Assembly: GCF_028372415.1 (NCBI RefSeq)
Contig: NC_092873.1
Span: forward strand, 352,484,660 to 352,548,659
Length of the DNA stretch: 64,000 bases
DNA from: Notamacropus eugenii
Lineage: Eukaryota > Chordata > Mammalia > Diprotodontia > Macropodidae
Direction: 5' to 3'
This document shows positions 41,880 through 54,230 of this stretch, in pieces. The notes under the pieces were generated by a model. That model did not search any database and was not told the DNA's origin. It saw only the letters and a list, made by a program, of their open reading frames with translations. Every line of letters starts with the position of its first letter. Position 1 is the stretch's first letter. Position numbers and translations under genes: made by a program.

Positions 41880-43800
41880 TTCCGTAATCCTTTTGAAGTT
41901 CTGAAAGGTTGTATGTCACACAGATACTGAGTAGCAGAGTAGATACTGCAGCTCTGATTTTTCCCACTCAAAATCCAGCACTCTCCAAATCATTCCTTCA
42001 GTCACAGCTACCTGTTGCTGAGGCCTCTTCCAACAACATGAGGTTCAAGCTCACTTAAGCAATACATGTTCTCTCTGTCATATGCATCATCATGATGCTG
42101 GGAGAGGGAGAGAGGCACCTTTTTCCTTCTCCTTATCGAAATTTCAGAGAAAGCTTCATACCACTTTCTTGAGAGTGGAAGAAGAGATTAAGAGTAGAAG
42201 TTGTCTCTCCTTTTAAAGTCCCCTGAATGGGTCATATTCTCCTTGGCTTAGTAGTCAATCTTTTTTTGACATCCCTCTCCCCTGGTTGCCATCATAGGGA
42301 CTAAGGACTTGCTGTGTCAGTGCTGAGCCACATGTATACTGGAAGTGACTGGAAGAGTCCAGTTCAGTTTCCCTCATCCTCCAAAAGTGCTTTAGGGGAA
42401 GGGGGTTGTGGTGAGTTGTGATCACCCCCATTACATGTACATTGGCCTAGACAGATTGAACTATTGAATACAAATATGCTTCTAATGCCTCCTTATTACA
42501 GAGTTTATCAATCTGAAGGACCTGCTTCCTACAACTAAGGAGAAATCAGATTCCAAAGCCAGAGACAAAATGCTGCCTCTATTTCCTTATCAATTTTGCC
42601 ATTCATTCCTCTACCCAAGTAATCCAAAGCTTTCAGTTCAACTGGACATGAGTGGAGGAAGATGTGTGGAACTTTGGGATATGCCCAGGTTAGGGTGGGT
42701 AGTGAAGGAGCGGCTACCAAGTACATTTCTCAGTCTGAAAGCCACACCCTTCTCCTGTAACTCTTTTGGCCACTCTCACTCTGACCCTTTCAAGGTCTGC
42801 TGGAGAAGTAGAGACAGAGCACATCAGAGTTAAAGGGGGTGAGGTGAGAATCAAAAGCAAATCCTAAGAAACTCCCTTGGATGTGAAGACATTTTCTTAA
42901 GCTTCTGACAAAACTTGGAAGATATAAGGTGGTTCCCAATTGGTCACTGCAGCATCTTAGCTCCTGAGGGGATTGGGTATTGGAGGGAGTATTGATGTCT
43001 GTATGTTGGAGATTTAATAACCCAGGCTCATATTGTGCTCACCCTTCAGTGAACCTCGACCTTCTTTTCTCCTCATGGTTCATTAAAAAATTTGAGCATC
43101 AGTGACCTGGGTCCTGGTGCAGCTGATACCTCTCCTGTGCTCCTCTCATTTGCTGGTTTACTCCAGGGACAGGAAATAGCCAGAGTCTGGTGGTGAGAAA
43201 ACAGCTTGCTGAAGAGGCCTGTCTGCCTGTCGGGACAGCAGTCAAGAGCAGGGAAAAGGGGGAAGGGGAGTGCAGCTGGAAATATGAGTTTTTACCCTGC
43301 TGAGCAAGAAAATATTGTTCTGGAGGGCCACCAGGAGGCAGAGGTTGGGGCAGAGATGAAATTCTGAAAAACTCTCATCTCTCAAGGAAGAAAAGTCCAA
43401 GACAAATGCCATCTCTTTGGCTATGTCAGCTGCGGGCTTGAGTGAATCCTCCATTCACATTTCTTTCTCCAGTCACTGTTCCGCAGTCTTGAATTCTGGC
43501 TTTTCCCCAATTCACATTTGAAACAATGACTTTTGGTTTTTTTCACTTCAGTTTTCTTTTTTGCAGTTTAATTTTGCAACTGAGTCCACTGTCCCTGAAA
43601 TCCTTACTCTCAAGCTGCATGGGAACCAGGATGCAGGAGTTTCTTGGCATTTTCTGAGGCTTCATAGTTGACATTTTTTTGAACATCCATAATGAACAAC
43701 ACCCAAAATGTGCTTGCTCTCTGAGGAAGAAGATACTCCTGCCCCCAAGTGCAGAATGTGCTCTTTCAGAGCTGTAATTAGGTTGGAGTGACTGGAGTTT
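41880..43800. other. Intergenic, no gene seen
   Basis: No coding frame or repeat is supported across about 1.9 kb. One of the longer repeat-free stretches in the distal flank. Confidence 0.4.
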
Positions 43801-44042
43801 AGGGCAGCTAGGTAGCACAGTAGATAGAGCACTGGCTTGGAGTTAGGAAGATCTGAGTTTAAATCTAGTCTCAGACACTTACTAGCTGTGTGACCCTGGG
43901 CATGTCACTGAACCCTGTTTGCCTCAATTCCCTCATCTGTAAAATGAGCTGGAGAAGGAAATGGCAAATCACTCCAGTATCTTTGACAAGAAAACCCCAA
44001 AAAGGAATCACAAAGAGTCACACAGGACTGAAATAAGACTGG
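43801..44042 (+). repeat. Marsupial tRNA-derived SINE
   Basis: Head AGGGCAGCTAGGTAGCACAG, middle GCTGTGTGACCCTGGGCATG, tail AATGGCAAATCACTCCAGTA; full length. Confidence 0.9.
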
Positions 44043-44044
44043 GG

Positions 44045-44830
44045 CTTTGCCCGAGGGCTCTGAAATTTAAAAGCTGCTGACAGCAATTGTACTCATTTAA
44101 CAGGTAAAAATAACTAACCTCAACAACTAATAAGCAAGACTGACTAGTTAATTTATGAATCTACTTTCCTTTTCCTTCATTCCCTGAAGCCTCAGCCTGG
44201 ATAATTTTCCTGCCCTACACTGCTCCCTCCTCCAGTAAAGGCTTCCTCAGCATAGGCTATCTGGTACACTGGAGTCACCTTTCTTCTCCCAGAGAGCAGT
44301 GTTCTGGGTCTTTCCTTGAGATTTCCCTCTTAACTGAATTTGACTTTTTATTTTTTGGTATTCTGAACTTGACAAATAAGAACAAACATGAGTGCTTCCA
44401 TATGCAAAGAACAGAAAAAAGACTGCAAATGACACTACAAATCTCTCTTATGTAAAACTTGCTTTTTAAACAAAAGTAAATTCAATGCATTTGTTTAAAA
44501 CTGTGTCTCTCAAACTTCTTTTTATTCTGTTCTGTATATTTTTAAAATAAATGCTTCAAAGACCTTTTCTTTGTTTTCTGTTTTTGGAAACGTGATTACC
44601 AGTTCTCTTCTCCTTCCAAAATTCCAGCCCCTTCAATTAACACCCTCCCAATCCTTTGCAATAAGTAAGCATAATCAAGTAAAATCAAATTCACATGTTG
44701 GTTATGTTAAAAAATGTAAGGCTCATTCTACATCAGGAATCTATCACCTATCAGGCAGTGGGCAACATACTTCCTCAATAGCCTTCTGGAATTGCAGTCG
44801 AATATTGTATTGATCAGAGCTCTTAAGTTT
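44045..44830. other. Intergenic, no gene seen
   Basis: Unrecognised sequence; an AT-rich stretch at 44460-44560. Confidence 0.35.
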
Positions 44831-44834
44831 TTTA

Positions 44835-45130
44835 AAGTTGTTTTTCCTTACAATCTTTTTAGTTAGTGTATAAACTGTCCTCTTGCTTCTGCTCATTTCA
44901 CTCTGCATCTGTTCATATAAGCCTTTCCAGGTTTCTCTGAATCCATCTCATTCATCATTTCCTACTGCCTAATGATATTCCATTATATTCCTATATCATA
45001 ATTTGTTCAGCAATTCGTCATTTGATGGACAGTTTCCAGTTCTTTGCTACAATAAAAGCATGCTAAGAATATATTTGTCCATATGGTTCCTCTTCCTTTT
45101 TCTGTATTCTCTTTGGGCATATAGGCATAG
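44835..45130 (-). repeat. L1 3' region fragment, minus orientation
   Basis: CTGAATCCATCTCATTCATC, GATATTCCATTATATTCC, AATTTGTTCAGCAATTCG and CAGTTCTTTGCTACAATAAA are the inverted marsupial L1 3' series also seen at 54480-55200. Confidence 0.7.
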
Positions 45131-46030
45131 TAGTAGTTTGAATTAAAAATTGGAATAGAAGGTGGCTTTCATACTTCTTTCTTCAGGATGCATTTTGTAG
45201 TGCTTGCCTCAGTTACTAGAATTGTGCATTACAATTCTACTTTAAGTTGATTATCTATTAGTCAGAATGGGTGGCATTGAGCCATCCATATTCCCAGGCT
45301 TGGTTTTCCTTGTGATCAAAGGCCTCTGTATGCAAGAAGACCAGCTGAACTGAAGATTGTAATGTATGGTCAGGAAACAATTCTCTTGGTGTGTTTTTGG
45401 TTTGTACATAGAAAACCTGGCACTTACTATTTATACAATTTCTTTATAATCCCTGAAGCATCCCTTTAAAGATCATCTGTGTGACTCATCTCCACTCTCA
45501 GGAAATCTCATTTTCCTACTTCTGTGTTTTCTCTAAATGACTGAAATTCTTCAAATCTTAAAGAATTTCACTTATATGGTTAATGAAGAACAAAAAGTCT
45601 TACTGAGATTTGCCTGCATTCTTTTCTAGGAAACCCTGAACAAGGGTCTGTAGGGACCTCTCTCATTCCCACCATGCAGAGATTTGACTTGTAAACAGAA
45701 AAGTACTTCCTTTCAGCCATGGCCGGTCGGGTCCCTGCCTCCCTGAGGGGATTCAGGCACTTAACTTTGTTTTGTAACTTCAGAATGATGGATCTCCAAG
45801 GTCCTTTGCAGTTCTAAATTCTCTGACTATGACTCTGACTTAACTGGCATCCATCTACCAACTAAGTCCATGGGCCTGGGTTATTTTTGTAATTCCTGAA
45901 GTTTGCCTTCAGCTAAAGTAGACAAAAGGAGTTAATTTGGGAGGTGATTTCTTTTCCACCTTTGTGTACTCCTGTGGAATCAGCTTATAGAGGGAAAAGT
46001 CAACAGCATTCCTGCACAAGTTGACCCTTC
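45130..46030. other. Intergenic, no gene seen
   Basis: Unrecognised unique sequence. Confidence 0.35.
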
Positions 46031-46137
46031 TTTTTTCTTCCTTCCTTCCTTCCTTCCTTCCTTCCTTCCTTCCTTCCTTCCTTCCTTCCTTCCTTCCTTC
46101 CTTCCTTCCTCCCTTCCTTTCTTCCTTTCTTCCATCC
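46031..46137. repeat. (TTCC)n microsatellite
   Basis: About 100 bases of TTCC repeat, clean for over 70 bases, all-pyrimidine on +. The Lys-Glu-Gly-Arg repeat frame on the other strand is an artefact. Confidence 0.97.
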
Positions 46138-46560
46138 TTCAACAAACATCTACTTAGTATTTGTTGCAGGCAGAGAGCTTTGTGAAGTGTTATGGGAGAG
46201 ACAAAGTTTTGACAGACATAATCCCTGCCTTCATGTGCCTTATATTCTGTTAGGGGATTAGGCACAAGCACAGGTAAGCTATAACACACAATAAACCATG
46301 ATGAATACACTGGAAAGACATAAGTCAAAATGTCACAAAAGACCTGTGGTGAACCAACAGGGAAAGGGTATGTGGTGGGAAGAGAGCTGGCCTCAAAGTT
46401 GAGAAGGCCTAGACTCAAAGTCTTGCCTCTGACCCATACTGGCTGGATGACTGGGGACAGGTGACTTAATCTCTCATTGTTCTAGGCAACCCTCTGGGTT
46501 ATAAAATCACAGAGAGGGTGATGACCTACATTGGTAGAGGGAGTTCCCCCTCCAGGGAAT
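46138..46560 (+). repeat. L2/L3-like fragment followed by tRNA-head SINE
   Basis: 46138-46330 carries AACATCTACTTAGTATTTG and CATAATCCCTGCCTTCATG, part of an old dispersed repeat. 46375-46560 is a + SINE (AGAGAGCTGGCCTCAAAGTT, GACTGGGGACAGGTGACTTA). Confidence 0.5.
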
Positions 46561-48538
46561 TTTTTATGCCATTAAAATCATTGGTCCAATTTCTAGTGCT
46601 TCAAATGGTAGAAATACAAAAAGCAAAGGATACTGGTGTTGTCCTGGGAGCAAAAGGTACCTAAATCAACAATTTAAGTATGTCACACTTTTATACATAC
46701 ACATACACAGGCACATCCCTCCAAAATTCTCCTTGGCTGAAGCTCCAGGCCATGAAGTATATATTTCTTGCTTCCCATGACCTTGACTTTGTGGTTGGGA
46801 GTAGAGGCAAGGAGCTGCTGTTGATCTTCATCCATCTACCCCAATCATGCCCTTCAACCTACAGGGTGGGAATCATGGGGATCCAAAAATACACTTCATC
46901 CGAGGCATGGATTCAACTAAGTCCAGTCCTGGCCAGAGTCCTCTCTTGTCTCTGTCAGCTGCCTTCTGGTACAAGGGAGGAGTTGAGAGCTCTTATCTGA
47001 CCCAGTATCAAATATTTAGCTTGAGAACTTTCAGAGTGCTTTGGGACACAGGGAAGTGTTTAGATATCAGATTTTCTTCTACCAGGTCAAGGGAACCCCT
47101 GTTGACGAATGGCTGTGTTTCCTCAAGCATCATTCCCATCAAGCATATTATCTCCTGTGCCCTTTAACTCTCTGTCCAGCTGAGTGGCCCCAGACCTGCA
47201 GAAGCTGCTCTTTTAATTCCCAGCTCAGAATCAGGCTGTTGCAGCAGGCGAGGGGTGATTGTTTACAGAAGACAAAGGCTAGTTGCTTTCCACCTGGTTT
47301 CTGTCTGGCCCACGTCGATGGGGATGAAGGTTACTTCATTTATCTCAGTCCCTCTTCACCAGCAGCTCCTGCTGTCATGGGGTGACTCAGGCCTGGGGGT
47401 TTTACTCTTTGCTAAGTGGATGCTCCTAAGGGAAGGGGCTAGGGAATCAGAGAGAATTCTAGGTTCCAGGACTCTGGGGGCTCTTTACCACCCAGTCCCA
47501 GAATATCTGGGCCTGTTCTGAAATCGAAGGCAGGGTTTTCCATTGAGCAGAATAATTCTTTTCCAGAACTAGGCTCCCCAGCCTCCTGAAGGGTGTAAGC
47601 CAGCTCCAACTGGCTCAGGGCAGCTGATGATTACATTCTTGGTGTGAGCATTTATACCTCAGAAAATGACAACACCTACCAATCAGGATTTGTTTTATTT
47701 TATTTTTGACTTCGATAGTTGATTTGATTTATTGTTTTGTTGATTGTCTAGGCTTAAGAAAGTGATGGGTTAAATGTTAATAATACTGATGAAATTTAAA
47801 AGTGTGTTGTGCCAGTAGCTGTGAAAGATTTACCAGCATAACCCCAGTTGGCACCCAAGATCACACATGCTTGAAGGCATAGTCCAGTTGTTCATTACAC
47901 ATGTGTAGATTATTATCATTCAAAATTATTTATAGTTGTGACAGGCATAGAGGTAATAGTTGCAGCTACTGGTGGTATTGGGGTGGGGGTATTAATAAGG
48001 TCTGAGACTTTTTCACACTTCTGATATCTTCCCCTTCTTTAGATTCCTTGAGAATTGATCCTTCAACGCCTCCAAGATTGTGCAGCCCCTAGCACGAGCC
48101 TCTTCTGCCTATACTTTCTCACTTTGTCCTCTGTAGAGACATTTCTATAGGTACTCTAAAGATCATGATAGTGTAGTCTACTCTTCATAATGGCAAAGAA
48201 TTTACTATAATTTTTAAATCCTTGCAGATCTTTCCTTTCCAGCCTTTATCTGTTTGATGTCTTCCTTTTGGTTTCATCATTAAATTTCCTTGGGATAATT
48301 TCGCTCAGTTGGGACTTTTGCCAAGCTGTTTAAAAATTAGCTTTTCCCCCATTCACTGTTTCTCACTGTCTTTTAAGATGACACTGCTCATGATATCTAT
48401 ATGCCAATCTGAGGAAGTGGTATAAAGCATGTCATCCTTGTGTAATTGAAAAGAAAATAGAAAAAAATAAAAGAAAATAGGTTGGTCACATAGCAAGAGC
48501 TCCACTGGGATCTTTATATTACGGTTCCCTCTACCCTG
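46560..48538. other. Intergenic, repeat-poor; no gene seen
   Basis: About 2 kb without a recognised repeat or coding gene. 47000-47400 has compact mixed sequence (TTTAATTCCCAGCTCAGAAT, GGGGTGATTGTTTACAG) and is a candidate conserved element by appearance. Confidence 0.4.
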
Positions 48539-48540
48539 AA

Positions 48541-48775
48541 GGGGGCAGCTAGGTGGTGCAGTGGATAGAATGCCTGGCCTGGAGTTAGGAAGATCTGAGT
48601 TCAAATCTGACCTCAGACACTCACTATCTCTGTGACCCTGGACAAGTCACTTAACCCTGTTTGAGTCAGTTTTCTCATCTGTAAAATGAGCTGGAGAAGG
48701 AAATGACAAACCATCCCAGTATCTTTGCCAATAAAACCCCTAAAGGGGTTACAACGAGATTGAAATAACTGAAAA
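48541..48775 (+). repeat. Marsupial tRNA-derived SINE
   Basis: Head GGGGGCAGCTAGGTGGTGCA through to AATGACAAACCATCCCAGTA and an A-rich tail; full length and among the least diverged here. Confidence 0.92.
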
Positions 48776-48844
48776 AAAATCCACTCTGAAATTATTTTGT
48801 ATTTATATTTTACATATTTTCAACTTACTTATAAAAGTAGTCAA

Positions 48845-49222
48845 AGCTAGCACTTATGTGCCAGGCACCGTACTAAGTGTTTTGCAAAAATGACTTCATT
48901 TTATCCTCACAAGAATCCTCTGAAACAGGTGTTATTATTACTCCCATTTTACAATTGAGGAAACTGAGGCAATCAGAGATTAAATGACTTGCTCAAGGTT
49001 TCACATCTAGTTAAGTGTCTGGTTGAATCTGAACTCAAATTTTCTTGACTCCAGATCCAGTGTTCTATCCACTGAAACACTCAGCTCCCTGTACCACTGT
49101 ACTCCCGTTTTCTTCCAGTAAAATGTAAGCTTCTTGAGGGCAAGAGCTGTTTTCATTTCTGTCTTTGCATTTCCAGTGCCTGATATGTGGTAGGTGCTTA
49201 ATAAATGCTTGTTGAATTAAAG
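48845..49222. repeat. MIR-type SINE (minus) then L2 3' end (+)
   Basis: 48845-49085 is an inverted MIR-type SINE (TTACAATTGAGGAAACTGAG). 49100-49222 is the L2 end (AAGCTTCTTGAGGGCAAGAG, GTAGGTGCTTAATAAATGC). Confidence 0.75.
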
Positions 49223-49435
49223 AAAATGAGTTTGATTTGAGGAGCTTAGAAGGCAGTGAACATTTGTTGGGAACTTTGGACTGTGTCATCTTATAGAAGG
49301 GAGGGAACATGCCTACCCTCAACACTTCATTGAAAGGACTCAAGATATCACTCTTAGATTTCAGTGACTGGGGTAACCTCCAAGATCACAATGTAAGTTA
49401 ACAGTGTTGGTCCTGGACCATAAGTCAGGACAAGC

Positions 49436-49602
49436 TTTTTCTTTTCTTTTCTCTTCTTTTCTTTTCCTTTCTTTTCTTATCTTTTCTTTTCTTTCTCTTT
49501 CCTTTCCTTTTCTTCCTCTTTTCTTTCCTTTTCTTTTCCTTTCTTTTCTTTTCTTTCTCTTTCCTTTCCTTTCCATTCTCTTTTCTTTTCTTTTCTCTTT
49601 AG
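49436..49602. repeat. (TTTTC)n/(TTTCC)n polypyrimidine tract
   Basis: About 165 bases of almost pure pyrimidine. The Phe/Leu/Ser and Lys/Arg/Glu frames on the two strands are artefacts. Confidence 0.96.
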
Positions 49603-49604
49603 AC

Positions 49605-50784
49605 TACAGGTGAGAGACCAGAGATCTGAATATTGGCTTTCTAAGCACAAGAGATGACAGCAACCAGCCAGGGGTATAGCTCCTGAAGAAGCATATGGCA
49701 GAAGGAGACATAGTCTTGCCCATGGGACTTGAGAGGAGACTTCCTAGACAATGTTGTTCCTGAACTCCAGCCTCATAGTTGGAGAAGAAAGGGTTTTCCA
49801 GGCAGTTGGAATCCTGGAATGTAGCCTTCTAGTCAGAAGAAAATTCTTGGGCAGCCCCAGTCTCAAGGGTTACCTTGAAAGTAACCACATGTTTTAGAGT
49901 TCAGGAATCCAGATTTTTTTTGAGATAAGAAGAATCTCCTGAACAGTATGACTCTTTACATGGCCCCTGGTCATGTGGCAGAGGATTTTTGTCATATGAC
50001 AGAGGAACAAGGGATCTGGACTATGCATTTCAAAATTACATTGTATTATTTGGACAAGGTGAGTCTGAAGGGAAGATAGGCTGCCTGGTGAGGAAACCCA
50101 AGTGCATTCTCCTTATGGACTAGTTCAAATACTCAGAAAGGATCTGCAGGGTAGAAAGGGACTCATAAGAATGTCAAGGTCATGTCTGTCTGGCAGTCCT
50201 AAGTTCAGTTCTCTTCTGAGGGGACTCCAAGTCATGGGAGTGATACCGAGTCTGGAGGACTTTTGGAGTCTGTTTAAAGGTGGAAAAGGGAGGAGAGCTA
50301 TATTCATGGCCTGTGGGCTAGCATGAGCTCTTTATGTGTTTTCTGAGTCTTTTTTTTTTTTAATGGGCTCCTATGAGTCCTTTGCATCTTCTGCGTTTTC
50401 TATGGGATGAAATAAAGACTGTACTGTAATGAATAAATACATTGGTACTTTAAGTCCTTAGGTGGGAATGGGAGCCCCTTATTCACTTACATTTGTGGAA
50501 ACTAAAGATGCACTATGTACTGAAATTTTCTCACAACAAACTCTAGGCTGGGACAATGTGAGCTCCCAAAAGAAGAATCTTTTGGGGGCAGTGTCTAAGA
50601 TTGGAACTGGTCTGTGTAAGCCCAGAATTTAAGAGTGCTGACCCACAGGTTATATTTATATATAAAGATGAGCACATCTAAGCTCAACAGTGAAAGATCA
50701 TTGCAGGGTAGTATTAGGATCCTTGTTTAGAACTGTCTGATGAGAGAAGGCCTAAGTTTAAGGCAGCATGAGATTAAGGAAACA
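49605..50784. other. Intergenic, no gene seen
   Basis: Unrecognised sequence; one T run at 50350-50362. Confidence 0.35.
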
Positions 50785-51270
50785 GGCATTTATTAAGTGC
50801 CTACTATATATCAAGCAGGGGGCACAGTAGGTAGAGTGCCAGGCCTGGAGTCAGAAAGATTCACCTCAGCTTCAGATACTTACTAGCTGTGTGACCCTGG
50901 GCAAATCATTTAACCCTGTTTACCTCAGTTTTCCTCATCTGTAAAATGAATTAGAGAAGGGAATGGCAAACTACTCCAGCATCTTTGCCAAGAAAAACCC
51001 AAATGGGATCACAAAGAGTCAGATACACTTTGAAAAAACAATGACTGAACAATAACATGCCAAGCATTGTGCTAAGTGATTTACAAATATCTCATTTAAT
51101 CCTCAAAACAACCCTGAGAGGTAGGTGCTATTATTATATGTGAGGAAACTAAAGCAGAGTTTAAGTAACTTGTCCTGGGTCATCCAGCTAGTAAGTGTCT
51201 GAGATGATATTTGAACTTGGGTCTTCCTGATGACAAGTCCAATGCTTTATCAATTAGGTATCCTACCTTG
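50785..51270 (-). repeat. MIR-type SINE split by a younger SINE
   Basis: The outer element is in two pieces, 50785-50817 (ATTTATTAAGTGCCTACTAT) and 51053-51270 (CATTGTGCTAAGTGATTTAC, TATGTGAGGAAACTAAAGC). Confidence 0.75.
50818..51052 (+). repeat. Marsupial tRNA-derived SINE nested in a MIR
   Basis: GGGGGCACAGTAGGTAGAGT head to CAAACTACTCCAGCATCTTT tail. The outer MIR repeats about 11 bases on either side (..TATCAAGCA / ..TGCCAAGCA), consistent with a target site duplication. Confidence 0.88.
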
Positions 51271-51429
51271 CGATTTAGGAGACCTGGGCTCTGCCCCAGA
51301 GTCTATCCCTGAGTTGCACTGTGACACTGTAAAATTTTTAACTCCTCTGTGTCTCACTGTGGCCATATAACATGAATTACAAGAGGATTGAATTCTCACT
51401 ATCCCACCCATTCCCTTGACCTTGCAACT

Positions 51430-51650
51430 GGACAGCACAGTGACTAGAACATCGAACCTGGAATCCAATGTGGCTATGGGCAAGTTGTTTAACCTCTCAA
51501 CCTCAGTTTTTTCCGTATGGGGATAATAATGGTAACAGCCTCATGGAGATGTTGTGAGAAGAAAATGAAGTAAGTAAAATGTAAAGCGCTTTTTGAAAAC
51601 TTTAAAGTGCTTTGTAAATGCTAGTATTGTCATTATTACACACTATAGGA
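51430..51650 (+). repeat. MIR/Ther-type SINE
   Basis: GGACAGCACAGTGACTAGAA, CTATGGGCAAGTTGTTTAAC and TAAAGTGCTTTGTAAATGCT give head, middle and tail. Confidence 0.7.
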
Positions 51651-51654
51651 ATGT

Positions 51655-52580
51655 CACAAGGACAAACGAAATCCAAATTGTGTTGCTTCATAAATATGTG
51701 CCACATATACTGAAATCTAAGTGATTTTGATGTCCAAGGTCATATTAATGTCTTTTCCTTCTCTCCACCAGGCTATTTGTGTCTCCTTTGCACAAGCAGC
51801 CTAACCATTCCAGAGAACTTTGCTATCCCTGGGACTGAAGCCAGTGTGGAAAGCCAAGAAGCCTCTTCAGGCTTTATTCCCATTTCTTTGGCTCCAGTTT
51901 CTATCTCTGGAGGATGAGGAAGGGTGGAGATGAAGATGGAAGTGGGGGAGAGCACTTCAATTCACACCCTCCTAAGCACCTGATGCCTCAGGGATGGTGA
52001 CAAGGGCCTAGGGTCCATCTTTCAGAACAGATGACTGTGGACAAGAGGCAGATAAGCTGAACCAGGCCACTTAATGAACCCAGCGCCAGCCTCAGATAAA
52101 CTGTCGCCACTTTATACACCCATAACCCTCCCTTCTTCCCCAGGCCCCACCAGAAAAATCTCCCAAGTCTCACACCCACTCACAGGCTTGAGGCATGAGC
52201 CAGGCCCCTGAGCCAACTGCTCTCTGGGAAAGACATGCAAAGAGAGGGAGTTCTCTTAGGAATGCTGATAACAACCATTTTTGATTCTCTCTAACCTCAA
52301 CTGCACCCGGCTCTCCAGGGACAGAGAAGTAGAGAACTGAAGCAGATGTCTGATAATGGCAGTAAAAATTTTTGGTATTTTTTTTTTTAACTTGAAAGAT
52401 AATTGAAAATAACTCTGCGTTTCTGTTATCCCCCCAATACAAGCTCCTTTCCCCTCTCACCAATCATTTTCTCACCAATGGATTTTTTTAACCTTGTTTT
52501 TTTTTAAGTCTAGTCCTGTGATTTCACTGATGAAGGGAACTCTTGGTGTGGAAAATTCATCTCTAGATTCAGAGTAGCAG
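51655..52580. other. Intergenic, no gene seen
   Basis: No repeat is recognised. 51990-52200 (GATAAGCTGAACCAGGCCAC, ACTGTCGCCACTTTATACAC) is mixed unique sequence. Confidence 0.35.
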
Positions 52581-52584
52581 CTCA

Positions 52585-52698
52585 TCTCTAATATATGATT
52601 ATATATATTATATGCACTATTATAATTTTTGTATTATATATAATATATTATATATACATATTGCATACATATACATTATATACATATAATGTATGCAA
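52585..52698. repeat. AT-rich low-complexity tract
   Basis: TATATTATAT-type sequence with near-palindromic TACATATACATTATATACAT words. Confidence 0.9.
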
Positions 52699-52708
52699 TT
52701 GCCTAAGG

Positions 52709-52851
52709 TAGGGGTGGGAACTTGCAACCTCAAGGACACATGTGGCCCTCTAGGTCCTCAAGTGGACCCTTCATTTGGATTCAGTCAAAGGGCCCCACTT
52801 GAAGACCTAGCGGCCATATGTGGCCTCAAGGCTACAGGTTCCCTACCCCTG
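52709..52851. mobile_element. Near-palindromic hAT-type MITE with 8-bp target duplication
   Basis: The 143-bp element starts TAGGGGTGGGAACTTGCAAC and ends, inverted, CAGGGGTAGGGAACCTGTAG. The two arms pair over about 65 bases (CATGTGGCCCTCTAGGTCCT against the right arm). Flanks GCCTAAGG and GCCTAACG match at 7 of 8 bases, which fits a hAT target duplication. There is no coding sequence. Confidence 0.85.
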
Positions 52852-52859
52852 GCCTAACG

Positions 52860-53140
52860 GCACAGAGAGGTCAAGTAGCTTGTCCATGGTTATATTGCTA
52901 ATATATGTTAGAGGCAGAACTTGAACTCAGGTCTTCCTGACTCCAAGACCTTCCCTCCATAACCAAAAACAATGTGACCACTCTCTGGTTTTAGTAGGAA
53001 TCAAAAGTTTAGAGAAGGTAGGTATTGTTCTTCCCCAGCTGCAAGTAAGGAATCCAAGGACCAGAAAGGTTAAGATGCCTCCCAAGGTCACATAACCAGA
53101 CAATGGCAGGGCTGGTCCTAGAATTCAAGGGCTCTTGCCT
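52860..53140 (-). repeat. Two MIR-type SINE fragments, minus orientation
   Basis: 52860-52965 (AGAGAGGTCAAGTAGCTTGT, CTCAGGTCTTCCTGACTCC) directly abuts the MITE. 52985-53140 (CCAGAAAGGTTAAGATGCC, AAGGTCACATAACCAGACAA) is a second copy. Confidence 0.65.
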
Positions 53141-53144
53141 TTCA

Positions 53145-53860
53145 GCTTGGGATTTTTCTCAAAAAGGCACTATTATCTCCCAATCATCAAGACGAGTCAT
53201 TTAGTTGCTTTGGTCTTTTGAACCCTGGCCCATCACAAGGATGAAAGTCTATTTGTAGGTCAATGGGAGAAACAACTCTAAGCTTTAGTCTTCTGGGTTT
53301 CATGCTAGCAGACCAACTGAATGATTTCATCCTTCACCCCACCCCCCTTCAGTAATGTTAAAAGAAAAAGTTTCCTAATCATAAAAGGGGTTTGAGATCC
53401 TAGGAATGTTCCTTGGCAAGGTGATGGATCCACCTCCTTCCAGGACATTTAAGGAAAGGGCAGGCAGCTCTCATTTGGATCTGTGTTGGCTCTAACTAGT
53501 CCTGCCTTGATACAAAGGGCCCAAGAAGGTGACCTCAAAGAGGGTTTTCCAATACTAAGACTCAACCCAATGTCAAGGGAGATGAACAGGACACAGGATT
53601 CCTGCTCTCAAACAGACATCTGTTCCAGGGATTTATAAATGCAATGGGAATTTGGCAGAAGATAGTTGCAATGTGCAGGATATGACCCTAGTAGGATCAG
53701 GCCCCACTGTTCCTTATCTCTGGCAATCATTGTACATCCAGGGTAAATGTTCTCAAGTGAACTGATATAGAGTTCTCCAAGAATGAATTTTTCTGGCTGG
53801 AGCTAGAGAGGGTTTGGCAGATCTCCTATTGTTTGCTAATAGCTTCGTGCATGTAAATTT
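53145..53860. other. Intergenic, no gene seen
   Basis: Unrecognised unique sequence. Confidence 0.35.
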
Positions 53861-53864
53861 CCTC

Positions 53865-53975
53865 AACTAGATTATTAGCTCCTTCCTTGAAAGCAGAAAC
53901 CATTTCTAAGACTTTTTTTTTTTTGCATTTCTCACAGAGTTTAGCAGAATGTCCAATAAATACCTGATAAATTCT
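53865..53975 (+). repeat. L2 3' end fragment
   Basis: TTAGCTCCTTCCTTGAAAGC and AGAATGTCCAATAAATACCT match the L2 terminal series seen at 37980-38080. Confidence 0.6.
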
Positions 53976-54114
53976 GAATGCCTATTCGCCATTTACTTCT
54001 TTTGGATTACTCTGGAGAAAATACTCAGGTGCACAACTCTGACTGAAAGCAAAATGCAGGGATTAGATTTGCTTTACAGAGGTGAACCCTTCATAAACTA
54101 TCCCCTAAATGAGA

Positions 54115-54230
54115 GGATAGTTTGGAACAAGTCAACCACTCCAGTATTTTTGCCAAGAAAACCCCATGGCAGTGTAGGCCAGAGAGTCATGAAGAGTCGG
54201 ACATGATTGAATGACAGAACAGCTTTTCAC
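54115..54230 (+). repeat. tRNA-derived SINE 3' fragment
   Basis: CACTCCAGTATTTTTGCCAA and GAGTCATGAAGAGTCGGACA are the tail half only; the head is missing. Confidence 0.75.

Noticed and set aside
45909-46418. 169-codon minus-strand frame with Gly-Arg-Lys-Glu repeats
   Set aside because: Driven by the TTCC microsatellite and flanking repeat sequence.
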